This document shows, piece by piece, positions 35,299 through 44,456 of a stretch of DNA of 64,000 nucleotides. The stretch comes from an uncultured Pelagibacteraceae bacterium (lineage in GTDB: Bacteria > Pseudomonadota > Alphaproteobacteria > Pelagibacterales > Pelagibacteraceae). The DNA lies in NCBI GenBank assembly GCA_902536085.1, contig CACAWF010000002.1, positions 1-64,000 on the forward strand. Reading direction: 5' to 3'. Position 1 is the stretch's first letter, and the number at the start of each line of letters is the position of its first letter. The position numbers and the translations under genes were made by a program. The notes beneath the pieces were generated by a model. That model was not told where the DNA came from, did not search any database, and saw only the letters and a program-made list of their open reading frames with translations.

Positions 35299-37245
35299 AT
35301 GAATAAAATTTTAAATTATTTTTTATTAACTTTATTTTTTTTAACATTTAATAATATATTCGCAAAAGATATACCTATTTTGGTAATTTCTCCTGGTAAA
35401 ACAATCCAATCAAAAAGTGTTGTAGGTAGTGACGTAGAAGTCATTGATAGTAAAACATTCTCTAAATCCAATGATTATTTTATTGGTGATATTCTAGACA
35501 ATAATTTGAATGGAATTAATTACTTTCAATCAGGAGGATATGGAACTGTTTCAGGAATTCAGTTGAGAGGTCAACCTAAAAGGTATACTACTGTTTATAT
35601 AGACGGTGTTAAAGTTTCTGATCCTTCAACCCCGTCAAACGATTACTATTTCAATAATTTATTACTTGGGTCATTTGATAAGATTGAAGTTCTTAAAGGA
35701 GCTCAAAGTTCATTGTATGGTAGTGGTGCATTAGCAGGAACAGTTCAAATATTCTCAAAAAAGGGCCGTGAAGGTAATAATAAAGATATTAATATTTCGA
35801 CTGGCTCATTTGGAACAAAAAAAATAGATCTTAGTTTTGATGGAAATAATGGGTATTACGATTATTATTTAGGTTACACAAATTTCTCCACCGATGGTGA
35901 GTCAGCAATGAGGGATAATCTGGAGAAAGATGGTTATAGGAGTGATAGTCTGACAATGAATTATGGTTATAACTTTAGTGACTCATTAAGGGTCGAAAAT
36001 TATTTATATTATAATGACTCCTTTTTAGAGTACGACGCTGTAAATAAATCACAAACTGATTTAAATGATGCTACAGATGATCAACAGGCTATTTATACTG
36101 CTCGTTTAATACATAAAAATGGGAAATTAAAAAATACTCTTTCTTATAACAATACTTATGTTTTAAGAAATACAACACAGTACAATAATAATAAAAGAAA
36201 TTACTATGGTTATAGAGATGCAATAAATATTTTATCTGAGTATCATTTCAATTTAGATAATAAAATTATTTTTGGTTTTGATAATGAATTTGATAGAGCT
36301 GAGCTTTATAATTACTATACAAATAGTTCTTATGCTGAAAGTGATGAGGGAATTTTTTCTCAATATTTTGATTTACAATTTAGACCAGCAAAGAAAACCT
36401 ATGCTACTTTTGGCTTGAGAAGGGATGATCATACTACTGTGGGAGATTACTATACAGGGAGAATTACAGCATCTCATCGTATAGATAATAACACTAAGTT
36501 AAGAGCGAATTTAGGTTCATCTGTAAGATTTCCAGCCTTAAATTCCTTACATCATGGAAATTATTTAATAGATAAAGAAAATTTAAAAGCAGAAACTGGT
36601 AGAAGTATTGATTTTGGTGTAGATAAATTTTTTCCCAAAGAAAATATTAATTTAAGCGCTACAACTTTTTATTTAAAATATAAAAATGATATTAAAGGGT
36701 GGAAATCACACTCTGGTGGAGTTGGAGAAAATTATTATGCTGGAGGAGGTAATTATGCTTTAGATAACTCTAAGTCAAAAACTGAAAGTTATGGTTTTGA
36801 ATTACAAACAGAATGGAAACCAGATGAAAAACATATTTTAAATCTAGGATATACAAGAACAGAGTCTTTTGATGGAACAACTTGTGATAATCCAGACTCT
36901 ACTGGAGGACCTGGATCAGCAGCTTGTAATGACGAAATGAATGTTAGAGTGCCAAGAAATCAAATCAATTTAAAGGGAACAAAGTTTATTAAAAATAATT
37001 TATCGCAAACGATTAAAATCAAATATGTAGGTGAAAGACGCGATTATGGAAATGTGAACCAGGGTTTTGAAGATGTTATCCTTTCTAAATACTTTTTAGC
37101 AGATTATTTCATTAATTATAATTTATTTGACACATACAGTTTAAGTTTATCAGCAAAAAACATATTTGATAAAAATTACTCTGAAGCATACGAATATAAA
37201 GCTCCTGGTAGATCTTTTAACTTTATGATAAAAAGAAGCTATTAA
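35299..37245 (+). CDS. btuB: TonB-dependent vitamin B12 receptor (BtuB-like)
   Basis: Outer-membrane beta-barrel receptor, 648 residues. Signal peptide about 1-22, then a TonB-box-like stretch near ILVISPGKT. The plug domain (about 45-150) has IQLRGQPKRYTTVYIDGVKV and IEVLKGAQSSLYGSGALAGT segments. The remaining strands end in FNFMIKRSY with a C-terminal aromatic residue, typical for barrel insertion. The cobalamin riboswitch upstream makes B12 or a corrinoid the likely substrate. It overlaps the next membrane protein by one base. TonB/ExbBD are not in the window. Confidence 0.9.
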   Translation: MNKILNYFLLTLFFLTFNNIFAKDIPILVISPGKTIQSKSVVGSDVEVIDSKTFSKSNDYFIGDILDNNLNGINYFQSGGYGTVSGIQLRGQPKRYTTVYIDGVKVSDPSTPSNDYYFNNLLLGSFDKIEVLKGAQSSLYGSGALAGTVQIFSKKGREGNNKDINISTGSFGTKKIDLSFDGNNGYYDYYLGYTNFSTDGESAMRDNLEKDGYRSDSLTMNYGYNFSDSLRVENYLYYNDSFLEYDAVNKSQTDLNDATDDQQAIYTARLIHKNGKLKNTLSYNNTYVLRNTTQYNNNKRNYYGYRDAINILSEYHFNLDNKIIFGFDNEFDRAELYNYYTNSSYAESDEGIFSQYFDLQFRPAKKTYATFGLRRDDHTTVGDYYTGRITASHRIDNNTKLRANLGSSVRFPALNSLHHGNYLIDKENLKAETGRSIDFGVDKFFPKENINLSATTFYLKYKNDIKGWKSHSGGVGENYYAGGGNYALDNSKSKTESYGFELQTEWKPDEKHILNLGYTRTESFDGTTCDNPDSTGGPGSAACNDEMNVRVPRNQINLKGTKFIKNNLSQTIKIKYVGERRDYGNVNQGFEDVILSKYFLADYFINYNLFDTYSLSLSAKNIFDKNYSEAYEYKAPGRSFNFMIKRSY

Positions 37246-37733
37246 TGCAAAAATATTTAAAAGTTTCTTTATTAATTTTTATAACACTCGCTATATCAAG
37301 ATTTATTCCCCACCCGCCAAACTTTACAAGTTTAATTGCATTAGGATTTTATGTTCCAGCTTTATTAGGAGTTACATATATACCTATTGTAGTTATAAGC
37401 TTTGCCATAACAGATATTTTTTTTGGATTTCATAATACGATTTTTTTTACCTGGGGAAGTGTTTTGTTGATTGGATATTTATCTAAATATTTTAATGAAA
37501 CTTCAATATTAAGATTTGGTGGGGTCTTATTAAGTGCTTTAATTTTTTACTTAGTATCAAATTTTGGGGTTTGGATAACAGGTGGGCATGGAGAAAACCT
37601 AAATAATCTTACTCAAACATACGCCTTGGCACTACCTTTTTTTGGTTACAGCTTAATATCTACCTTTTTTTTTAGTTTTGTAATAGAGATTGCTTACAAA
37701 TTATTTAAAATTAAAATTAAAACGCAGATATAG
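37245..37733 (+). CDS. Small integral membrane protein (DUF6580-like), putative B12 transport component
   Basis: A 162-residue protein with about five membrane helices (near 5-22, 30-50, 53-70, 92-112 and 130-152). ISRFIPHPPNFTSLIALGFY (18-37) and ITDIFFGFHNT are the most distinctive parts and resemble the DUF6580 proteins often linked to vitamin uptake, which look like ECF-type substrate-binding subunits. It overlaps btuB by one base and is under the same cobalamin riboswitch, so an inner-membrane role in corrinoid uptake is the best inference. No ECF ATPases or BtuCD genes are adjacent. Confidence 0.6.
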   Translation: MQKYLKVSLLIFITLAISRFIPHPPNFTSLIALGFYVPALLGVTYIPIVVISFAITDIFFGFHNTIFFTWGSVLLIGYLSKYFNETSILRFGGVLLSALIFYLVSNFGVWITGGHGENLNNLTQTYALALPFFGYSLISTFFFSFVIEIAYKLFKIKIKTQI

Positions 37734-37735
37734 TT

Positions 37736-39316
37736 TTAAACCATTTCGTCTGAATAACCCCTTTTGTCATCATTAGTCATAGTTACATCTGATGTTGGAT
37801 CAGCATCAGCTTTTGGCATATATTTATCAAGAAATTCTTTTTTTAATTCTATATATATTTTATTTCCTTCTTTAGTAAATTTTTCGGCTCGACCTATGTC
37901 TTTCCATCTACTCTTTGGAAACTTAACATATAGAACAAAAGTTCTTTTAATCCCTTCAATAACTTCTGGTGGATACTCTGGAAGTACTACTTGCGGTTTA
38001 TCCGTTAAACATTTTGTTATTGTTTTGTGGGAAATCAATCCAAGACTTTCAGTCAATTTCCTTAATGGAGTTCCGTGGAAAGGAACAAATGAATAAATGT
38101 TTTGATTGTTGGCATCAATCTCTCTATTTATTTCTATTGTATCAAAAGCTAATTCTCTTGTTTCTTTTGGAAATCCAGTAATATTATTCACGCTAAAAGG
38201 AACGCCTAACTTTTTTGGTATCTTACAAGCATTTATAATATCTTTGTTTTTCCACCTTCTATCTAATATTTTTTTTCTAAATTCTTCATTTCCATGTTCT
38301 AAGCCGAACGCCATTCTATGAAGACCTACCTTTTGAAGTTTCTTTATTTTTTCCTCTGTTACAGTTTCTGGTCTTGTTTGCATCCAAAAAGGAAGATTGA
38401 TTTCTTTATACATTTCACAAAATTCATCAAATTCATTTGCATTATATGCGAGAAAGGTATCTGCCCAAAAATAGTTGTATTCCACTCCTATTTCCTCTTT
38501 AAAATATTTTAATTCCTCATAAACTAGATCAATTCTTTTTTTTCTGAAAAAAGATGATCCTGTTTCATTTTTATATAGTCTATTTTGATCTGGTGAATTG
38601 CAAAAAGAACATGTAAATGGACAACCTCGATGTGTCTCGACTGGTACCATCTTATAAATTTTTCCTGCCATGGGCCTATATAATCTGTTTTCTTCGAACA
38701 ATGATAAATCTAAATTTGGGCTTTTATTTACATCAACGGGTTTAATAATTGTATTTTTAGTTATAGTTCCTTCTTTATCTTTCACCCATAAATTTGTAAC
38801 GTTCTTAAAGTCTTCCCCTTTTTCAATTTTTTCACATAAATCAACAATTGCTTGTTCACCTTCTCCAACACACACCATATCAACTAAAGGATAGCTAATA
38901 CAAATATCTGGGGCAAAAGTACAGAATACGCCGCCCGCTACTACTGGAATATCATTCTTTAGTTTATACTCTTTTAATTCCTCTAAAACCTTCATACCGA
39001 GTTCCCACATATCTTCAGTCGATGAAATGGCGAGTAAATCAGGATTAAATTTTTTTATATGATTGTCTAAATCAACTTTCCAATCAGAATTTTTTAATCG
39101 TATTCCTCTTGAGCCCATATCGAAAGGCATTACGTTTAAGTTCTCCATCTTTGAACCATCAGAGTCAATTCCGTGATCCATGGAGTAATACGTAGTATCA
39201 AAAATCTCAACTTTATGTCCTCTTTCTTTTAGCAGTGATGAAAACAATGCTATCGCTGGAGGCAGCATATTCATGCCAAATGTATTCGGATAAATAAATA
39301 AAACTTTTATTCCCAT
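37736..39316 (-). CDS. B12-binding-domain radical SAM protein
   Basis: Radical SAM enzyme with N-terminal cobalamin-binding-like Rossmann domain (about 1-160; GIKVLFIYPNTFGMNMLPP and VVAGGVFCTFAP). The iron-sulfur motif CPFTCSFC at 232-239 (Cys232, 236, 239) lies within ETHRGCPFTCSFCN. The C-terminal third resembles the methylthiotransferase-like HemN/B12 rSAM group. The substrate is unknown; members methylate or rearrange unactivated carbons. It is convergent with the B12 uptake module, separated from it by only 2 bp, and it is the last gene of the minus-strand accessory region, just beyond tRNA-Val. Confidence 0.88.
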   Translation of the reverse strand: MGIKVLFIYPNTFGMNMLPPAIALFSSLLKERGHKVEIFDTTYYSMDHGIDSDGSKMENLNVMPFDMGSRGIRLKNSDWKVDLDNHIKKFNPDLLAISSTEDMWELGMKVLEELKEYKLKNDIPVVAGGVFCTFAPDICISYPLVDMVCVGEGEQAIVDLCEKIEKGEDFKNVTNLWVKDKEGTITKNTIIKPVDVNKSPNLDLSLFEENRLYRPMAGKIYKMVPVETHRGCPFTCSFCNSPDQNRLYKNETGSSFFRKKRIDLVYEELKYFKEEIGVEYNYFWADTFLAYNANEFDEFCEMYKEINLPFWMQTRPETVTEEKIKKLQKVGLHRMAFGLEHGNEEFRKKILDRRWKNKDIINACKIPKKLGVPFSVNNITGFPKETRELAFDTIEINREIDANNQNIYSFVPFHGTPLRKLTESLGLISHKTITKCLTDKPQVVLPEYPPEVIEGIKRTFVLYVKFPKSRWKDIGRAEKFTKEGNKIYIELKKEFLDKYMPKADADPTSDVTMTNDDKRGYSDEMV

Positions 39317-39393
39317 AAACTGACTTAATAATACATTATTTTAACTTTTCAATAATTAGTTTTAATTTTTTTTTACTGATTTTGCAGTTTATT

Positions 39394-39468
39394 TGGTGGA
39401 CCGTGTAGGTAACGCTCCTACTACCCCTCGCATGTCAAGCGAGTACTCTACTTTTGAGCTAACGGTCC
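39394..39468 (-). tRNA. tRNA-Val (anticodon GAC), CCA encoded
   Basis: Minus-strand cloverleaf: acceptor GGACCGT pairs with ACGGTCC; anticodon stem CTCGC/GCGAG encloses TTGACAT with anticodon GAC; T arm AGGAGCGTTACCTAC is atypical, reading GTTAC where GTTC is usual; discriminator A; CCA encoded at 39394-39396. The 5' 21 nt are also the last codons and stop of the GT2 gene that precedes it. Confidence 0.85.
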
Positions 39469-40245
39469 AAATATTTTTTTTATTTTTTGCAATAAGACTT
39501 TAATTTGCAACTTTCTAAGATAAAATTCAATACTGTAAAGATTGTAATTTTTAAAAAAAATTTTATTCTTATTTAACCAATCTTTTAATTCTGCAGCATG
39601 GAGTTTAATTCTCTTATTTGATAAACTGTTTGAGTGAACTCTATAAAAAGCGAGAGGCTCTTGATTAGCGCAAAACTTGTATTTTAGGCTCGACTTTATG
39701 AAAAAGTCGAAATCACCAATTATATCGTAACTTTTGTCAAATTGATTTTGGTCAAATAGTTTTTTTTTAATTAATACTGCCACTACTCCAATTTTATAAT
39801 TTGAAATAAGGCTTTGAGTAATTCTTCCAGAAGGTAAAAAATTTTTTTCGTTCAAATATGTTTTTTTTTTAATTTCATCCACTACAAAGTAATTGCAATA
39901 TATTAAATCACAATCGTTAGAAATAAGATCATTTAAAAGTTTTTCTAAAAAAAAATTATCCCATTTATCATCTGTATCAAGAAAACTTATTAAATTTCCA
40001 TTAGTATATTTAATCGCCTCGTTTCTAGCATTGTATAAAGAAAGTTTTTCATTAGACCTAAAAATTTTAATCCTTTCATCTTTAAATTGTTCGATAATTG
40101 AAATACTATTATCTGTTGATTGATTGTCAAAAAATATTAATTCCCAGTTTTTATAATTTTGATTTAAAATACTTTCGATACTTTCTTTTAAATACTTTTC
40201 ACCATTATGACAATTCATGATAATACTAATTAAATTTTTACTCAT
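39448..40245 (-). CDS. Glycosyltransferase family 2 protein, 3' end inside tRNA-Val
   Basis: GT-A-fold glycosyltransferase of 265 residues. LISIIMNCHNGEKYLKESIE at 5-24 and the metal-binding DTDDKWD at 90-96 are typical GT2 signatures. No membrane helix. The C-terminus FGPLAQK and the TAG stop are read from the first 21 nt of tRNA-Val (39448-39468), so the coding frame was ended by the tRNA gene. This suggests that DNA was joined here by recombination at the tRNA. It follows rfbF by 14 bp. Acceptor unknown. Confidence 0.87.
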   Translation of the reverse strand: MSKNLISIIMNCHNGEKYLKESIESILNQNYKNWELIFFDNQSTDNSISIIEQFKDERIKIFRSNEKLSLYNARNEAIKYTNGNLISFLDTDDKWDNFFLEKLLNDLISNDCDLIYCNYFVVDEIKKKTYLNEKNFLPSGRITQSLISNYKIGVVAVLIKKKLFDQNQFDKSYDIIGDFDFFIKSSLKYKFCANQEPLAFYRVHSNSLSNKRIKLHAAELKDWLNKNKIFFKNYNLYSIEFYLRKLQIKVLLQKIKKIFGPLAQK

Positions 40246-40259
40246 TGGTATTAAATGAC

Positions 40260-40946
40260 TTAAAATTTTTTTAATCTTAATTTTTGCTCTAAAATTATTT
40301 TATCTCTGATGGTATCTAAACACTGCCAGAAACCTTGATGTTTGAAAGCTCCAAGTTTTTTCATTTTACAAACTTTTTCTAAAGGGCCTCTTTCTAAAAC
40401 AGTAAAATCATTTTTGATATAATTTAAAAATTTTGGTTCCATTACAAAAAAACCTCCATTAATCCAACCCTCATCTAAACTAGATTTTTCTTTAAAATAT
40501 TTTACTTTTGAACCACTAATTTTTACACCGCCAAATCTTGCAGGTGGTCTCACAGCTGTTAAAGTAACGAGATTTTTCTTTTTTTGATGAAATTTGATTA
40601 AGTTTTTAATATTCACATTTGAGACTCCATCTCCATAAGTAAGTAAAAAGCTTTCTTTATTCAAGATCTTGGCAAGCCTTTTAATTCTTCCTCCAGTCAT
40701 TGTTTTTAGACCAGTATTAAAAACTTTTATTCTTAAATTTTTGTGATTTTTTTTAAAGTATTTTTCAATAATTTTTGATTTATAGCCACTTGCTACTAGA
40801 AAATCTTTAAAACCATACTTATGATAATGTTTTATTATTCTCACTATTATCGGTGTACCCAGTACTTTAACCATAGGTTTTGGTAAAACTTTAGTGTATT
40901 CAGATAATCTTGAACCTAATCCTCCTGCTAATATTACGACTTTCAT
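40260..40946 (-). CDS. rfbF: Glucose-1-phosphate cytidylyltransferase
   Basis: Makes CDP-glucose from CTP and glucose-1-phosphate, the first step to CDP-linked deoxysugars. VVILAGGLGSRLSEYTKVLP (3-22) is the nucleotidyltransferase signature. TYGDGVSN, LTAVRPPARFGGV and the C-terminal GFWQCLDTIRDK match RfbF rather than the UTP or dTTP enzymes. At 228 residues it is somewhat shorter than enteric RfbF. It overlaps rfbG by 4 bp, the expected pair. Confidence 0.92.
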   Translation of the reverse strand: MKVVILAGGLGSRLSEYTKVLPKPMVKVLGTPIIVRIIKHYHKYGFKDFLVASGYKSKIIEKYFKKNHKNLRIKVFNTGLKTMTGGRIKRLAKILNKESFLLTYGDGVSNVNIKNLIKFHQKKKNLVTLTAVRPPARFGGVKISGSKVKYFKEKSSLDEGWINGGFFVMEPKFLNYIKNDFTVLERGPLEKVCKMKKLGAFKHQGFWQCLDTIRDKIILEQKLRLKKF

Positions 40947-42070
40947 TGTTTTTTCTTATTAATTAATTTTTCATAAAAATTAATTTGTTCATTAGAGATA
41001 ATTCTTTTAGATTTTGTCGAATAAAAATGTTTATACCACTCACTTACTAATTTAATTGTTTGCTTTTGAGTAAGAATACATTTCCATTTTAATTTTCTCT
41101 TAGCTTTATTTGAGTTAAGTTGAAGAAGTCTTGCCTCCTTATAGGTTTTTTTTCTCTCAGATAATAATTTCCATTCAACTTTCTTCCAATGAATTCTCAT
41201 TTGTTTTACTAAATCAATTACTCTCATTTTTTTTGATTTTGGTGGCCCAAAGTTAAAAGCTTCATTCGAACTAATAAATCTTTTTTTTAAAAAATATGCT
41301 AGCTTTAAGTAACCAAATAAAACTTCCAATACGTGTTGCCATGGTCTTGTTGAGTTAGGATTTCGCAGAAAAACTTTTTTATTTAATGACCAAGACTTTA
41401 CACAATCAGGGATAAGCCTTTCATAGGACCAGTCTCCACCACCAATAACATTACCAGCTCTTGCGACTCCAAATTTTATTTTTTTATTCCTAAAAAAGGA
41501 CCTAATATAAGAATTTATTAAAATCTCCACACTACCTTTTGAAGCGCTATATGGATCCTCGCCACCTAATAAATCATTTTCTCTGTAACCCCTTTTAAGC
41601 TCTAGATTTTTATAAGCTTTGTCACTAGTGATTAATATTACAATCATCTCCTTTTTAAAATTAACATTTCTTAGAGACTCTAAAAGACTCATCGTTCCTA
41701 CTAAATTTGTGTTCCACGTTGTTACTGGATCAGTAAAAGATTTTTTAACAATAGATTGCGCAGCTAAATGGAAAATATAATCTGGTTTAATCGTTTTTAC
41801 AGTTTGTTGAAGCTTATACTTATTTTGTATTTCAAAAAAATACCCCTTAGCCTTTTTTGAAATATTTAATTGCTTATAGTGCGATGGGTTAGTCGGAATA
41901 TCTTTTGAAATTCCATAAACCTTTGCACCAAAACTTAATAACCATAAAGTAAGCCAAGATCCTTTAAATCCTGTATGTCCAGTAATTAAGATCTTCTTTT
42001 TATAAAAAGCCTTTTTAAGACTTTGAAAGTCTTTATTAAATTTTAGCTTACTTGAATACAATTTTTTCAT
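40943..42070 (-). CDS. rfbG: CDP-glucose 4,6-dehydratase
   Basis: Extended SDR that converts CDP-glucose to CDP-4-keto-6-deoxyglucose. ILITGHTGFKGSWLTLWLL is the Rossmann start. HLAAQSIVKKSFTDPVTTW, the catalytic PYSASKGSVEIL (YxxxK) and RAGNVIGGGDW match RfbG. An open frame continues back to ATG 42175, but it lies inside the upstream methyltransferase gene and has no family similarity. ATG 42070 (or 42085) leaves about 35 residues before the Rossmann loop and is preferred. The next enzyme of the usual pathway, RfbH, is absent from the window. Confidence 0.9.
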   Translation of the reverse strand: MKKLYSSKLKFNKDFQSLKKAFYKKKILITGHTGFKGSWLTLWLLSFGAKVYGISKDIPTNPSHYKQLNISKKAKGYFFEIQNKYKLQQTVKTIKPDYIFHLAAQSIVKKSFTDPVTTWNTNLVGTMSLLESLRNVNFKKEMIVILITSDKAYKNLELKRGYRENDLLGGEDPYSASKGSVEILINSYIRSFFRNKKIKFGVARAGNVIGGGDWSYERLIPDCVKSWSLNKKVFLRNPNSTRPWQHVLEVLFGYLKLAYFLKKRFISSNEAFNFGPPKSKKMRVIDLVKQMRIHWKKVEWKLLSERKKTYKEARLLQLNSNKAKRKLKWKCILTQKQTIKLVSEWYKHFYSTKSKRIISNEQINFYEKLINKKKQ

Positions 42071-42839
42071 CTTTTTGGATCTCATTGTTAGGTTGATCAT
42101 AAAGCTCATTTGGGAACTTATTATCAATACTTTTTCTTCTTTTGTTATATTTTCTCTTTGAAAACATTGTCTCAATTACTCTTGCATAGCCTAATTTATT
42201 TTTGCCACCAAAATTGTTGATATGTACGTGCACTAGGTCGAGTTTAAGTTTTTTTATAAATTTTTTTATATGAATTTCCATCAAATCTATTTCATGGAAT
42301 TCAATAATTAAAAATTCAATTATTTTTTGATTTTTTATTATTTCATCTAAAATTCTGTATTCATTTCCTTCTATATCAATCTTTAATATAATATTTTTTT
42401 TGTTCCTTAGTTGAAGAATATCTTCGAATTTTTTTTCATATTCTTCATTTATGATTGTTTCTTTACTGTTTACTATATTTTTTTTTATGTGAAAGTTTTT
42501 TTTATTATCGAAAAAAAATATATATTTTAAATATAATAAAATGGTAGAAATAACTTTTTTAATACTCAACTTGAGAGAAAAAAAATAAAATAATTCTTTA
42601 ATAAGCTTTTTAATCCAATTTTTAAAATTCACTTGTGCATCAAACATAAAAATTTTGAGATTATTATTTATTCTTGAAGCGTTGTGTTCAAAAGTCCAAT
42701 CTTCACCAAGTCCTATGCTAAAGAGATAATTGGTTTTCTGTAAAATTTTAATGGACATTGGATAACCGCCGTCATTTGCTCCACCGACTCTCTCCAATTC
42801 AGTCTTATATTTTGGAAGTAAAAATTTTTTTAATCTCAT
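42048..42839 (-). CDS. FkbM-like methyltransferase
   Basis: A 263-residue protein related to the FkbM methyltransferase domain. LFSIGLGEDWTFEH (about 38-51) is the motif I region, and IILKIDIEGNEYRILDEI is the FkbM signature (KIDIEGxE). IEFLIIEFHEID follows. A long basic, hydrophobic middle stretch (about 72-110) may lie against the membrane. It ends 22 bp into rfbG and starts 1 bp after the GT-like gene, within the same dense operon. O-methylation of a sugar in the surface glycan is likely but not proven. Confidence 0.75.
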   Translation of the reverse strand: MRLKKFLLPKYKTELERVGGANDGGYPMSIKILQKTNYLFSIGLGEDWTFEHNASRINNNLKIFMFDAQVNFKNWIKKLIKELFYFFSLKLSIKKVISTILLYLKYIFFFDNKKNFHIKKNIVNSKETIINEEYEKKFEDILQLRNKKNIILKIDIEGNEYRILDEIIKNQKIIEFLIIEFHEIDLMEIHIKKFIKKLKLDLVHVHINNFGGKNKLGYARVIETMFSKRKYNKRRKSIDNKFPNELYDQPNNEIQKDEKIVFK

Positions 42840-42840
42840 C

Positions 42841-44445
42841 TTATTTTAAGAATTGCTCAAATCTCATAAAGGCTTTATTGTCTAACTTGTTATAAAATTT
42901 TTTCTCTATTAATTTTTTATTTCCTAAAAATATATTAAAATTTTCTTTGTTTAAAATACTTTTTAAAATTTTGGCATCAGAGACAATTTTAATTCTATCT
43001 TGTATATCGTGAAAAAAGGGTTTTTCTAAATTGAGAAGTCTTATACTTGGAATACCTAAAATCGCAGCCTCTTGAGCAATTGTCGAAAAACCACAAATCA
43101 CTAAATCAGTTTTTTTCAATAGTTCATTTGTAGTTTTATTTTTGGAGTAAAAGATCTTACAATTTTTTTTTAATGTTACTAAATATTCATTTACATATTT
43201 TGAGTAAACAGGGTGTGGGGAAAGAAAAAAATTATGCTTATCGTTTACTGAAAATTTTAAAAAATTTAAAATTATTTCATGATCACCTATAGATGGACAA
43301 ATTAAAATATTTTTTTTTCTTTCTCTTTTGGCTTTAAAAAAATTATTCCTTTTTTTTAGAACTAAATTATTATCATACTTTAATGGTCCTATTATTTTTG
43401 AAGATTTAAAATACGAATTCAATATTTTGTTAAATTGAGGACCGTGAGTAAAATAAACGTCAGGGCAAGGTGAATATGTTTTTCCAGTATTGATAAAATT
43501 AGTGGTAAACTCTGATTTATCACTTAAATTATAAATTAAATTAGTATTTGCATTTCCATGTTGAATTGTAAAAATTTTTACATTCTTGTTCGAACTTCTT
43601 GCAAAATGGTATATTGGTCTATAGCCAGGAGTAAATTCACCGTAATTAATAAAATATTTTATATCTTTTTTTTTTAAAAACTTGCCGACCGATATACCTG
43701 TGAGAATATTATTTTGTATTTCTCCTGCAAATGATGAAATAAAAAAAGGTTTTAGAACTTTTTTACAATCAATATTCCCTATATGAAATATTTCTTTATT
43801 ATCATTTAAAAAAGTTTGCAATTTAAAAAGAAAAAATAGTGTTTTAAAATAAACCTCTACAATATCTCTGATGCTGATTTGTTCATCTGCAATAATATAA
43901 TTTATTTTTTTGCTTTTAAACTTTGAGAGTTCAAATAAAAATTTCAATCTATTAATAACATTAATTAAATAAAAATTTTTTTTGATCTGATTTGTAAAAG
44001 CATATTTATAACATCGATCTAAAACTAAATTTTGATTTTTATCGTAGAAAAAATTGTAATTAAAGCTATGAAAGCATCTTTTTTGATTTATTGATTTAAA
44101 TCTAGTAAATGAAATAAATTTTAAGATGATATTCCATGCAATGTATAAAAAAAAATTTTTAAAATACTTCAGAAAAAAAATCGTATAAAATATAAAAAAA
44201 TTATTACCTAGATTAGAATTTAAAGGTTTTTTATTCAAAATTTTATTAAGATTTACATACCAAATTTTCTTATTTAAATTATCTTTAGAGACTAAACTTG
44301 CTGCCCACCAAATTGATAAACCTCTTATTACTAAATTTTTTGCTGAATAATTTCTTAATTTAGAATTTGAAACCCATCTTACATATGACTTTTTAGTAAA
44401 ACTCCATTCTCTAAAATATTTCTTTAGATTATTTTTCGGTACCAT
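42841..44445 (-). CDS. Putative GT-B-fold glycosyltransferase, surface glycan
   Basis: A 534-residue protein I do not recognise as a named family. The C-terminal half has a GT-B-like layout: FTIQHGNANTNLIY and VYFTHGPQFNKIL, then a phosphate-loop-like LICPSIGDHEIILNF, SPHPVYSKYVNEYL, and TDLVICGFSTIAQEAAILGI, which resembles the donor-binding C-terminal region of capsule polysaccharide and CDP-glycerol transferases. The N-terminal half is basic and aromatic-rich with a hydrophobic patch near 80-115. Context is entirely glycan synthesis. The call is by fold pattern only. Confidence 0.55.
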   Translation of the reverse strand: MVPKNNLKKYFREWSFTKKSYVRWVSNSKLRNYSAKNLVIRGLSIWWAASLVSKDNLNKKIWYVNLNKILNKKPLNSNLGNNFFIFYTIFFLKYFKNFFLYIAWNIILKFISFTRFKSINQKRCFHSFNYNFFYDKNQNLVLDRCYKYAFTNQIKKNFYLINVINRLKFLFELSKFKSKKINYIIADEQISIRDIVEVYFKTLFFLFKLQTFLNDNKEIFHIGNIDCKKVLKPFFISSFAGEIQNNILTGISVGKFLKKKDIKYFINYGEFTPGYRPIYHFARSSNKNVKIFTIQHGNANTNLIYNLSDKSEFTTNFINTGKTYSPCPDVYFTHGPQFNKILNSYFKSSKIIGPLKYDNNLVLKKRNNFFKAKRERKKNILICPSIGDHEIILNFLKFSVNDKHNFFLSPHPVYSKYVNEYLVTLKKNCKIFYSKNKTTNELLKKTDLVICGFSTIAQEAAILGIPSIRLLNLEKPFFHDIQDRIKIVSDAKILKSILNKENFNIFLGNKKLIEKKFYNKLDNKAFMRFEQFLK

Positions 44446-44456
44446 TTTTTATGGAT

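Noticed and set aside
39317..39393. AAACTG/CAGTTT inverted repeat downstream of tRNA-Val as a terminator
   Set aside because: The arms are about 60 nt apart and only 6 bp long, and there is no T run in the direction of transcription.
42071..42175. 35-residue N-terminal extension of rfbG
   Set aside because: It lies within the FkbM-like gene in another frame and has no similarity to RfbG; a nearer ATG exists.
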